64,000 nt of DNA, from NCBI RefSeq assembly GCF_001854805.1, contig NZ_MBLO01000102.1, forward strand, positions 1-64,000, given 5' to 3'. Numbering within the stretch: the first letter of the stretch is position 1; the number at the start of each line of letters is the position of its first letter. The stretch comes from Pseudofrankia coriaricola (GTDB taxonomy: Bacteria > Actinomycetota > Actinomycetes > Frankiales > Frankiaceae). Below are positions 1 through 7,302 of the stretch, piece after piece. Both the position numbers and the translations under genes were made by a program. The notes below the pieces were generated by a model that was not told where the DNA came from, searched no databases, and was given only the letters and a program-made list of their open reading frames with translations.

Positions 1-4
1 CGCC

Positions 5-150
5 CTCTTGGGCTGGTTCCGGGCTGAGGCATTTGGCGGTGGCCGGGGCTGAGTTCGGGTCGGTGACGTGGTGGCGTTGGCGCAGCGCCGATGCGCTGTC
101 ACCTTCTGTGGCTCGGTTGCGTACATTGCTCGCCAGAACGACATCCGCGT
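5..150 (+). repeat. Copy of the composite intergenic element
   Basis: This gene-free stretch carries a copy of an element that recurs near 15.0, 27.7, 28.0, 40.4, 53.0 and 59.5 kb. Shared landmarks in order are a GGTTCCGGGCTG box, a GGCATTTGGCGGTGGCC box, a GTGACGTGGTGGCGTTGGC box and a GCGCCGATGCGCTGTCACC box followed by TTCTGTGGC. No coding frame here looks real. Small frames across it are artefacts of the repeat. Positions 151-239 hold nothing recognisable. Confidence 0.75.
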
Positions 151-239
151 ACGCGGATGTGGGCGCGGGACGGGCTAGGACGGCGTTGACATCTTGGTGT
201 CCGACGCCCGCCCCGATACCCCAGGTGCGCGCCGTCGGT

Positions 240-1352
240 TTAGGCGCGGCCCAGTGTGACTGTGCGGGCCAGGTCGGCCGCCCCGACGAAACCCGCGTCG
301 GGTCCCAGGTCGGCGAGGACGATCTCGGCCTCGGGGCGGTGGCCGCGGCCGGGGAGGGCGGCGCGGAACTGGGCCCTGGCCGGGCCGAGCAGGAGCTCAC
401 CGGCGTCGGAGACGCCTCCGCCGATGACGAACCTCGCCGGGTCGAGCACGGCGGTGAGGCTGGCCAGGCCCTGGCCGAGCCAGTAGCCGACCTCCTCGAA
501 GCACTTGATGGCCGCCGGGTCGCCCTCGCGGGCCGCGGTCGTGACGTCCGGGCCGGTCAACTGCCCCAGGTCGCCGCCGGCGAGCTCGAGCAGCCGCCGC
601 CCGGCCGCCGACGAGCCACCGATGATCTCCCGGGCGTGGCGGACCAGCGCCCGGCCGCTCGCGTACTGCTCCCAGCAGCCCTGGCTGCCGCAGCCACACG
701 GGAGCCCGGCCGGTACCACCTGCATGTGGCCGAACTCGGCGCCGACGCCGAACGCGCCGTGGCGCACCTTCCCCTCCACTACCAGCCCGCTGCCGATCCC
801 GGTGCCCACCGTGACGCAGACCAGTTCGGCGCAGTCGCGCCCCGCGCCGAAGCGGTACTCCGCCCACGCCATCGTGTTCGCGTCGTTGTCGACGATCACC
901 GGGCGGCCGAGCCGGTCGGAGATGATGTCCCGCAGCGGCTCGTCGCGCCAGGCGAGGTTCGGCGCGAACATCACCCGCGCCCCGTCGCGGTCGAGCCAGC
1001 CGGCGGCGCCGATGCCGATCGGCGCCTCCAGGCCGACGGCGTGGCGGGCGAGCAGCTCGCCGACGACCTCGGCGATCGTGTCCGCCACCAGCGCCGGCTC
1101 GTGCCCCGGGGTCGGGCGGCGCACCGAGCCGACGATCCGGCCGTGCTCGTCGACGACGCCCGCGGCCACCTTCGTCCCGCCGACGTCGACGCCGATCGCC
1201 AGACCCCGCGCGCCGCCGGCCGGCGCGAGCGGCGGGGGCGGCGCGCCCGGCTCGGTGCCGGGCATGCCGGACGTGCGCGAGGCCGGGGGCGCAAAGGGCG
1301 CGCCGGACGAGATGGATGTGCCGGATGTGCCGGTCGTGTGCGTGCTACTCAC
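240..1352 (-). CDS. ROK family glucokinase
   Basis: This is a cytoplasmic sugar kinase of the ROK family, most likely ATP-dependent glucokinase (glucose to glucose 6-phosphate). The phosphate-binding GVDVGGTK motif is near residue 44, the catalytic-base region reads DNDANTMAWAEYRFGAG, and the ROK zinc motif reads CGCGSQGCWEQ. I chose the GTG at 1352. It overlaps the stop of the upstream gene in GTGAGTAG and has AGAGGA 9 bases upstream, so translation is probably coupled. This gives 370 aa with a low-complexity leader of about 40 residues. An ATG at 1265 would give 341 aa, nearer the usual family length, but has no clear ribosome site. Streptomyces glkA sits in the same neighbourhood beside an ArsA-like gene. 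Confidence 0.88.
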   Translation of the reverse strand: MSSTHTTGTSGTSISSGAPFAPPASRTSGMPGTEPGAPPPPLAPAGGARGLAIGVDVGGTKVAAGVVDEHGRIVGSVRRPTPGHEPALVADTIAEVVGELLARHAVGLEAPIGIGAAGWLDRDGARVMFAPNLAWRDEPLRDIISDRLGRPVIVDNDANTMAWAEYRFGAGRDCAELVCVTVGTGIGSGLVVEGKVRHGAFGVGAEFGHMQVVPAGLPCGCGSQGCWEQYASGRALVRHAREIIGGSSAAGRRLLELAGGDLGQLTGPDVTTAAREGDPAAIKCFEEVGYWLGQGLASLTAVLDPARFVIGGGVSDAGELLLGPARAQFRAALPGRGHRPEAEIVLADLGPDAGFVGAADLARTVTLGRA

Positions 1353-2025
1353 CGATGTCGATCCTCTGTACCCGGCCGCGGGCCGGCCGGGTCTGCTGCG
1401 TCGCGGTCTGTCGTGGAGAAGCCTGCCAGCCCGGCGGGTCGTCGTGCTGGTCACCCGTGCCCTGGCCGGGGCCGCCTGCGGGCGGCCAGGCGGCGCGGGC
1501 CGCGGCGGCGAGCGAGCTCGCCGCCGCGAGCAGGTGCCCGAGGACCTCCGCGTGGCTGCCGGCGACGCTGGCGAGCAGCCTGCACAACGGGCAGCCGGTG
1601 CACAGCGTCTCGCCCGGTCCCACCGCCCAGGGCGGGCCGTGGCGTGGCCCCGGGCCGGGCGTGGGGCCGTCGCCTTGCTCCTGGTCGAACGGGTCGTCCT
1701 GGGCGACACCGGGCGGGTACGCGCCGGCCGGGTCCTGACGGGCGTCCCATTGGTCCTCCGGCCCGGAGGGGCCCCAGGCGTCCTCAGCAGTCCCGGGCCA
1801 GTCGGCGGCGGCGTCCTCCGCTTCTGGGTCATCGGCGGCGCCGGCCCGCGCGGGGGCGGGCGGGGCGCCGTGCGCCGTCAGCCATTCGCGGACCGCGGCG
1901 GTGAGCAGCGCCGCTTCCTGCGCCAGAGTGCCTGGCTCCGGCTGGGCCCGTGGCGAGGTTCCCGCCGGACCGGCGGAGCCGATCGGGGAGGTCTGCTGGG
2001 TGTTCTGCTGTGAGCTCTGGGTCAC
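1345..2025 (-). CDS. Conserved actinobacterial hypothetical protein (DUF5304-like)
   Basis: This protein of about 226 aa lies between the ArsA-like ATPase and the glucokinase, where actinobacteria usually encode a small protein of unknown role. Two conserved-looking helices flank an acidic, proline-rich middle: one near the N terminus (LAQEAALLTAAVREWL) and one near the C terminus after a cysteine motif, CTGCPLCRLLA. The cysteine pair could bind metal, but this is inference. The GTG at 2025 overlaps the ArsA stop in GTGA. A GTG at 2037 is the alternative. The N-terminal segment PIGSAGPAGTSP is encoded by a copy of the palindromic repeat (1955-1995). Function unknown. Confidence 0.7.
   Translation of the reverse strand: MTQSSQQNTQQTSPIGSAGPAGTSPRAQPEPGTLAQEAALLTAAVREWLTAHGAPPAPARAGAADDPEAEDAAADWPGTAEDAWGPSGPEDQWDARQDPAGAYPPGVAQDDPFDQEQGDGPTPGPGPRHGPPWAVGPGETLCTGCPLCRLLASVAGSHAEVLGHLLAAASSLAAAARAAWPPAGGPGQGTGDQHDDPPGWQASPRQTATQQTRPARGRVQRIDIGE
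1955..1995 (+). repeat. Palindromic element inside a coding sequence (copy A)
   Basis: The stretch starts GAGGTTCCCGCCGGACCGG and ends GATCGGGGAGGTCTGC, matching the intergenic copies near 27.6 and 40.3 kb. It lies wholly inside the small hypothetical gene and stays in frame, adding about 14 residues (TSPIGSAGPAGTSP). Confidence 0.7.
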
Positions 2026-3236
2026 GCCCGCACCCACTGGTCCGGGTCGGGTACGAACGCGACAACCAGCCGGTTGTCGCGCAGCCAGGCGGCGCGGACG
2101 TCGCAGCGGCGCAGCGCGGCGGGCAGCGGGAGCAGCCGCCGGTGTGGGCCGACGGTCACCACCAGCTCGTCGCCGAGCCGGGCGAGGTCGACCTCGCCCC
2201 GGTCGGCGAACGGCACGCCGAACGACAGCGAATAGCCCTCTTCGGTCCGCTCCACCAGCGGCGCCTCGCTGTCCGCGCCCGCTCTGGCGCCGAGCACGCC
2301 CGCCGGGTCGAGCGACCCGTAGGCGGCCGCGCCGAACGCGGCCAGCTCCTCCAGCCCCACCGGCTCGCCGCCCCGGTAGGCGGCACGCAGCACAGGAAGC
2401 GGCGCGAACGCGGCCTCGATCTCGCCGAGCTGCTCACGGTGCGACGCCGCCCAGCCGGCCCGCCAGACGTCACCGCCGCTCGGGCCGATCACCCGGTTCG
2501 CCACCAGCGCGTCCACGGGCAGGCCGTGCAGCGAGAGCGCGGTGAACACCCGCCGGGTGACCGCCACAGAGGCCGTCTCCGGGGTGAGCACGAGCCGCAC
2601 GCTGGTGCGCGCCGGGTCGTTGAGCACCTCGCGCAGCTCGGCCGCGGTCGCGCGCAGCCGGGTCAGCACGTCGTAGACCGGCTCGGCCAGGTGGCCGACC
2701 CTGGCGGCCAGCCGCGCCGAGCGGGCCAGCGACGGGCGGACCCAGCGCACGAAGCGCCCGTCCGGGGGGAGCAGCCGGCGGCAGTACCAGGACAGCGTCT
2801 CCGGGAACGCCAGGAGCCGCAGCGCGTCGGCCGCCGGGCCCGCGTCGACGACGACGAGGTCGTAGCGGCCGGAGGTGAGCTGGTCGCGCAGCTCGAGCAG
2901 CGCCAGCGTCTCGCCGACGCCGGTGAGCCCGGCCAGCTCCTCGGTCTCGATCGGGTCGAGGTCGGCGCGCGTCCAGGCGGCGTCCAGTAGCGGCCGGACG
3001 GCGTCCAGCCGCCGCTCGAACGAGTCCTGCAGGTCGACCTGCTGGCCGAACAGCCCCGGTTCGAGCTCGACCGGCTCGCCGGCCACCGGGTGGTCGAGCG
3101 TGGCCCCGAGCCCCCCGACCGGGTTGAACGAGACCAGGAGCGTCCGGTGGCCGCGCTGGGCGGCGAGCGTCGCGCTCGCCGCGGCTACCGTCGTGGTCCC
3201 TCCGCCGCCCTTACCGGTGAACAGCACACACCGCAC
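2022..3236 (-). CDS. ArsA-like ATPase with altered P-loop
   Basis: This 404 aa protein belongs to the ArsA/GET3-like branch of the SIMIBI P-loop NTPases. Orthologues sit in the same order in Streptomyces and Mycobacterium (Rv2184c region) and are not tied to arsenic export. Residues 5-16 read LFTGKGGGGTTT. The family signature lysine (K9) is present, but the P-loop lysine that normally follows GG-x-G is threonine (T14). The switch region reads DLVVVDAGPAADALRLLAFPE (positions about 2805-2865). The start is GTG at 3236, 7 bases after the SRPBCC stop, so the two genes are probably one operon. Substrate unknown. The C-terminal 80 residues resemble the HSP20-like tail of these homologues. Confidence 0.85.
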   Translation of the reverse strand: MRCVLFTGKGGGGTTTVAAASATLAAQRGHRTLLVSFNPVGGLGATLDHPVAGEPVELEPGLFGQQVDLQDSFERRLDAVRPLLDAAWTRADLDPIETEELAGLTGVGETLALLELRDQLTSGRYDLVVVDAGPAADALRLLAFPETLSWYCRRLLPPDGRFVRWVRPSLARSARLAARVGHLAEPVYDVLTRLRATAAELREVLNDPARTSVRLVLTPETASVAVTRRVFTALSLHGLPVDALVANRVIGPSGGDVWRAGWAASHREQLGEIEAAFAPLPVLRAAYRGGEPVGLEELAAFGAAAYGSLDPAGVLGARAGADSEAPLVERTEEGYSLSFGVPFADRGEVDLARLGDELVVTVGPHRRLLPLPAALRRCDVRAAWLRDNRLVVAFVPDPDQWVRA

Positions 3237-3243
3237 ACGAGCC

Positions 3244-3744
3244 TCAGCTCTCGACGTTCTTCTCGAGGTCCGAGAACTTCTCGGGGTAGGCGCCGGCGCC
3301 GAGCGCCGGCGAGGCCTCGACGTGCCGCTTGAGATCCTTGAGAGCGGCGTCGACGATGCCGCCCTGGATCTTGCGGCGCAGCAGGCCCGGAATCTTGATC
3401 TTCAGCTCGACGGTGAGGTCGTAGGTCACCTCGGTCCGGCTCTCACCGAGGTCGTGCAGCGTGTAGCTGCCGTCCTGGGCGGACATCGCCTGGCCCTCGA
3501 CGAGCGTCCAGGTGACCTTCTCGTCGTCGAACCAGGTGTACTCGGTGACGAACTCGTCCTTGGCGATGCCGGCGTTCACCCGGAAACGGGCCCGGCTCGG
3601 CCGGCCCTCCGGGCCGACTTCGAGAACCTCGGTCTGCTCCATCTGGCCGACCCACGTCGGGTAGTTCGCGATGTCGGCGATGGTGGCCATCACGGTCGCG
3701 GGCTTGGCGTTGATGACGATCGAGGCGCGTGCGTGATCGGCCAT
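3244..3744 (-). CDS. SRPBCC (polyketide cyclase/dehydrase-like) protein
   Basis: This 166 aa single-domain START/SRPBCC protein is likely to bind a hydrophobic ligand in a helix-grip fold. The usual opening is visible (SIVINAKPATVMATIADIA then YPTWVGQM), followed by alternating strands and the long C-terminal helix with LLRRKIQGGIVDAALKDLKR. It corresponds by order and length to mycobacterial TB16.3 (Rv2185c), which also lies next to an ArsA-like gene and fadD15. The ATG at 3744 was chosen because GGAGG lies 11 bases upstream. The longer frame to 3855 has no support. It heads the SRPBCC-ArsA-DUF-ROK operon. Confidence 0.9.
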   Translation of the reverse strand: MADHARASIVINAKPATVMATIADIANYPTWVGQMEQTEVLEVGPEGRPSRARFRVNAGIAKDEFVTEYTWFDDEKVTWTLVEGQAMSAQDGSYTLHDLGESRTEVTYDLTVELKIKIPGLLRRKIQGGIVDAALKDLKRHVEASPALGAGAYPEKFSDLEKNVES

Positions 3745-3885
3745 CGTTGTTAGTACCTCCAGATCCGCCTGGGGCTGACCCGGCCCCCGGCAACGACGTC
3801 CCCAACGCATCGGCCAGGTCACCTTGGCCGCGATCGGTTGAATGATCGCACCCATTCCGTGGTGTTCCCTGGGGAGGCCGCCTCA

Positions 3886-3923
3886 CATGCGACGAAATGC
3901 ATGATCGCATGCTTGGTGGCCGG
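3886..3923 (+). repeat. Hairpin repeat, diverged copy
   Basis: The core ATGCGA ... TCGCAT with a loop containing GAAATGCATGA matches the copies at 4235 and 4301. The stem is 6 bp. Confidence 0.5.
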
Positions 3924-4234
3924 CCCCCTCGCGAGCCTCCCGGCGTGCGACGCGAGCAGGGTCGCACGTCTTTCGGCTGGCCTCTGGATGCCTCCGGAGG
4001 AGGGGCGGAGTGACTCCGGCCCACGCCTCCCTCGGCTGGTGGCGGCCGCTCCGTGCCGGGGCGGGCGCGACCGTCACCGATCGATCGACGACGCTACCCG
4101 ACCGGCATCGGGGCCTCGCCGGCCGACCCGTCACTCCAGCTGCCGGCTGGCCTTCAGCCGGAAGTCGCCTGGCTCACCTCGCCGGCCGGGCGACACTGTG
4201 CCTCCTTTGGCTTGCCGCTGCACCTCTCGGCAGG

Positions 4235-4281
4235 CCGCCGGAGATGTGAGGAGAAGCATGATCGCATGTTCTTGGCCTACC
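4235..4281 (+). repeat. Hairpin repeat, tandem copy 1
   Basis: This 47 bp unit starts CCGCCGGAGATGTGAGGAG, ends TTGGCCTACC and is almost identical to the unit at 4301-4348. Its core GAAGCATGATCGCATGTTCT is shared exactly. In this copy a single base change (TGTGA for TGCGA) weakens the stem. Confidence 0.75.
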
Positions 4282-4300
4282 GCCGTGCCCCCGTGGTGGG

Positions 4301-4348
4301 CCGCCGGAGATGCGAGGAGAAGCATGATCGCATGTTCTTTGGCCTACC
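4301..4348 (+). repeat. Hairpin repeat, tandem copy 2
   Basis: This unit can fold with ATGCGA pairing to TCGCAT around a GAAG-containing loop. Its right end runs over the stop codon of the phosphoesterase gene (stop at 4344-4346), so the unit contributes the end of that gene. A related hairpin is at 11014-11046. Confidence 0.75.
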
Positions 4349-5111
4349 ACTCGAGTACGAAGGGCGTGCCGCGGGCGTTGAAATGCCCGACGTTCACGCA
4401 GCGCGTCGAGCCAATATACAAAGAGTCGACAAGCGGTTGGTGGACGTGGCCGAACAGTGCGTACTTCGGCTGCGTGGCCTGGATGGCCTCCAGCACCGCC
4501 TCGCTACCCCGCTCGAACCGGCCGGCCTCGATGTCGTACACGAGCTCCGGCACGTGCGGCGGGATGTGGCAGCACAGGACGTCGACCTCGCCGACCGCCG
4601 CCACCTTCGCGGCGAACGTCTCGTCGTCGATCTCGTAGGGCGTGTTCATCGGGGTCCGCAGGCCGCCGCCGACGAACCCGAAGCGCAGCCCGCCGATGTC
4701 GACGGTCTGGCCGTCGAGCAGCGTGACGCCGTCGCGCAGGTACTCCGGGTAGAGGTGCGGCAGGTCGACGTTGCCGTAGGTGAGGTAGGTGGGCGTCGGG
4801 AACGCCGCGAACAGCTCCGCGTACTGACGGCGGATCGCCGTCTCCATGATGGTGGCGCGGTCGCCCTCGAGGCTGGCCCACAGCCCGCGCGACCATTCCC
4901 TGGCCTCGTCGAATCGCATCTCGGTGCGCAGCTGGATCATCCGGCCGACGGCGTCGGCGCCGAACAGGCTGCCCATGATCCCGCGGCCGTGGTCGTGGTA
5001 GTCGATGAACAGGACCAGGTCGCCTAGGCAGACAAACGCGTCGGCGCCCTCCGCGGCGGCCGGGAGCGCGTCCGCCCGTCCGTGCACGTCGCTCACCACG
5101 TGGACCCGCAT
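4344..5111 (-). CDS. Calcineurin-like metallophosphoesterase
   Basis: This 255 aa cytoplasmic phosphoesterase has the full metal-site set: SDVHG at residues 7-11, CLGD near 28, YGNVD for the GN(H/D) motif, CCHIPPH, and GHVH near the C terminus. Unlike the degenerate domain in the giant gene at 30-36 kb, nothing essential appears missing. The substrate cannot be read from the sequence. The ATG at 5111 lies 6 bases downstream of a TAAGCT box, so the transcript is probably leaderless. The gene is divergent from the acyl-CoA ligase. Confidence 0.88.
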   Translation of the reverse strand: MRVHVVSDVHGRADALPAAAEGADAFVCLGDLVLFIDYHDHGRGIMGSLFGADAVGRMIQLRTEMRFDEAREWSRGLWASLEGDRATIMETAIRRQYAELFAAFPTPTYLTYGNVDLPHLYPEYLRDGVTLLDGQTVDIGGLRFGFVGGGLRTPMNTPYEIDDETFAAKVAAVGEVDVLCCHIPPHVPELVYDIEAGRFERGSEAVLEAIQATQPKYALFGHVHQPLVDSLYIGSTRCVNVGHFNARGTPFVLEW

Positions 5112-5438
5112 GTCCGAAGCTTAGAGCCCCGTGGGCCGCAAACGGATGCCCGACGGACCAGGTACGCGTCATGCTACTGAGCAGTAACCGGGGCGTCTCC
5201 TTTCCAGGAACGCCACCGTTTCGGACCGGTTTCGGATGGCTGGAACGGACGGTCGGGCGCGCCGCGCGGTTCGCCGGCACCCTCGCGCGCGGACTAACGT
5301 CTGACCTTGGCCCCGCCAACCGGGACATGCCCTGCCCGCGACCCCGCCCACCCGCGACCGCCCACCCGCGCGACCTGCCCCGTGCGCGTGCCGACGTGGC
5401 CGAGGCAACCGGCCCCGCGAAACCGAGGAGCCCTTCCG
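5112..5438. promoter_or_regulatory. Divergent promoter region
   Basis: This 327 bp spacer separates the divergent phosphoesterase and acyl-CoA ligase genes. A minus-strand TAAGCT box (plus positions 5118-5123) lies 6 bases before the phosphoesterase ATG and fits a leaderless -10 element. On the plus strand GAGGAG at 5425-5430 is the ribosome site for the ligase. A proline-rich frame across 5307-5438 looks spurious. Confidence 0.5.
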
Positions 5439-7253
5439 GTGCCCGAGTTCACCTCACCAGCCCTGGTCACGCTGCCCGACGACGTGACCCTCACCGACGG
5501 CGTCTTCGAGCTAGTCCGCGACCGTCCCGACCAGGTGGTGATCCGGCACAAGGTCGACGGCGAGTTCGTCGACATGACGTACCGGGACTTCTTCGACCGG
5601 GTCATGGCGACGGCCGGCGGTCTCGTCGCCCACGGGGTGGGGCCTGGCGACCGCGTCGCGCTGATGAGCCGGACCCGCTACGAGTGGACCGTCCTCGACT
5701 ACGCGATCTGGATGGCCGGCGCGGTGACGGTGCCGGTCTACGAGACCTCCAGCGCGGAGCAGATCGAGTGGATCGTCACCGACGCCGAGGTGACGCTCGC
5801 GGTGGTCGAGACGCCGCGGCTCGCCGAGCTGGTCGCCGAGGTCCGCGACCGGACGCCCGCGCTGCGCGAGGTCCTCGTCATCGACGACGGCGCGCTGGAG
5901 ACCCTGCGCGCTGATGGCGCCGCGGTCACCTCGGATCAGCTGGCGGCCGCGCGCGCTGGCGTGCGCAGTGACAGCCTGGCCACGATCATCTATACGTCGG
6001 GCACCACCGGCCGGCCGAAGGGCTGCGAGCTCAGCCACGGCGCGCTGTTGTTCGACGTGCTGGCGGCGGAGGCGCACCTGCCGGAGCTGTTCAGCAAGCA
6101 GAGCGACCCGTCGACGCTGCTGTTCCTCCCGCTGGCGCACGCCTTCGCCCGGCTCGTCCAGAACGTGGCGGTCCTGGTCGGCTTCCCGCTGGCCTACTCG
6201 GCGGACGTCTCCACGCTCGTCGACGACCTCGCCAAGTCCCGGCCGAGCTATCTGCTCGCCGCGCCGCGGATCTTCGAGAAGGTCCACGCGCGTGCGCGCC
6301 AGACGGCGCACGCGAGTGGTCGGGGGCGCATCTTCGACGCCGCGGAGAAGGCCGCGATCGCCTACAGCCAGGCGCTCGACACCCCGGGCGGCCCGGGTGC
6401 CGGCCTGCGGCTGCGGCACGCGCTGTTCGACCGGCTCGTCTACACGCGGCTGCGGGCCGTCCTCGGTGGGCGCGTCCGCTACGCCGTCAGCGGCAGCGCG
6501 CCGCTGTCCGAACGGCTCGGCCACTTCTTCCGCGGCCTGGGCGTGGTCGTCCTGGAGGGCTACGGCCTGACCGAGACGGCGCCCGCGCTGTCCGCCAACC
6601 AGCCAGGTCACGTGAAGATGGGCACGGTCGGCCGGCCGTTCGGCGGGGTGACGGTCCGCGTCGCCGACGACGGCGAGGTCCTCGTCCGCGGCCCGCTGCT
6701 GTTCAGCGGCTACCACGCCAACGAGACCGCCACCAAGGAGGCGCTGGACGCCGACGGCTTCTTTCGTACCGGCGACCTCGGCACCCTGGACGCGGAGGGC
6801 TTCCTGCGGATCACCGGCCGCAAGAAGGAGATCCTGGTCACCGCCGGCGGCAAGAACGTCGCCCCGGCGCCGCTGGAGCAGCGGCTGCAGACGCACCCGC
6901 TGATCAGCCAGGCGATGGTGATCGGCGACCGGCGCCCGTTCGTCGCCGCGCTGCTCACCCTCGACGAGGAGGCGCTGGAGCCCTGGCTCACCGCGCACGG
7001 CCGCCTCGCGAGCACTCCGCCGGCCGAGCTCGTCCACGACCAGGAACTGCTCGCGGACCTGCAGGGCGCGGTCGACGCGGCCAACACGTCCGTCTCGCAC
7101 GCCGAGGGGATCAAGAAGTTCGCCGTGCTGCCGGTGGACTTCACCGTCGAGAGCGGCGAGCTGACCCCGAGCCTGAAGGTCCGCCGCTCCGCCGTCATGG
7201 ACAGGTTCGCCGACACCGTCACCGACATCTACGGCGCCCCGGCCGAGAAATAG
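5439..7253 (+). CDS. Long-chain fatty acid-CoA ligase (FadD15 type)
   Basis: This 604 aa AMP-forming ligase activates long-chain fatty acids to acyl-CoA using ATP. The phosphate-binding motif YTSGTTGRPKG starts near residue 185. It is followed by GYGLTETAP, the FRTGDLG adenylate motif, and ITGRKKEILVTAGGKNVAP, which contains the hinge and the A10-side lysine region. Length and order (next to SRPBCC/ArsA and a PlsC-like gene) match mycobacterial fadD15 (Rv2187). I chose GTG at 5439 because GAGGAG lies 9 bases upstream. The longer frame from 5307 is a proline/arginine-rich artefact. Confidence 0.93.
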   Translation: MPEFTSPALVTLPDDVTLTDGVFELVRDRPDQVVIRHKVDGEFVDMTYRDFFDRVMATAGGLVAHGVGPGDRVALMSRTRYEWTVLDYAIWMAGAVTVPVYETSSAEQIEWIVTDAEVTLAVVETPRLAELVAEVRDRTPALREVLVIDDGALETLRADGAAVTSDQLAAARAGVRSDSLATIIYTSGTTGRPKGCELSHGALLFDVLAAEAHLPELFSKQSDPSTLLFLPLAHAFARLVQNVAVLVGFPLAYSADVSTLVDDLAKSRPSYLLAAPRIFEKVHARARQTAHASGRGRIFDAAEKAAIAYSQALDTPGGPGAGLRLRHALFDRLVYTRLRAVLGGRVRYAVSGSAPLSERLGHFFRGLGVVVLEGYGLTETAPALSANQPGHVKMGTVGRPFGGVTVRVADDGEVLVRGPLLFSGYHANETATKEALDADGFFRTGDLGTLDAEGFLRITGRKKEILVTAGGKNVAPAPLEQRLQTHPLISQAMVIGDRRPFVAALLTLDEEALEPWLTAHGRLASTPPAELVHDQELLADLQGAVDAANTSVSHAEGIKKFAVLPVDFTVESGELTPSLKVRRSAVMDRFADTVTDIYGAPAEK

Positions 7254-7254
7254 C

Positions 7255-7285
7255 CCGCGGCGCGCCCGGGAGAAGGGCGCCGCGG
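7255..7285. terminator. Hairpin between convergent genes
   Basis: CCGCGGCGCGCCC pairs with GGGCGCCGCGG with a small bulge around a GGGAGAA loop. It directly follows the ligase stop and lies 18 bases from the stop of the convergent GH5-like gene. It can act in both directions. There is no T-tract. Confidence 0.6.
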
Positions 7286-7302
7286 CCCGCGGCCGGTGGG
7301 CT

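Larger units (their letters stand above)
3745..4343. other. Gene-free 600 bp with hairpin repeats
   Basis: No convincing coding frame lies between the SRPBCC and phosphoesterase genes. The stretch contains three related hairpin repeats (3886-3923, 4235-4281 and 4301-4348). It also contains several CCTCC/GGAGG inverted segments near 3985-4020. The promoter of the SRPBCC operon should lie in 3760-3850. Confidence 0.5.

Noticed and set aside
33-2013. Long plus-strand frames opposite the glucokinase and DUF genes
   Set aside because: Arg/Pro/Ala-skewed shadow frames of high-GC genes on the other strand; no family motifs.
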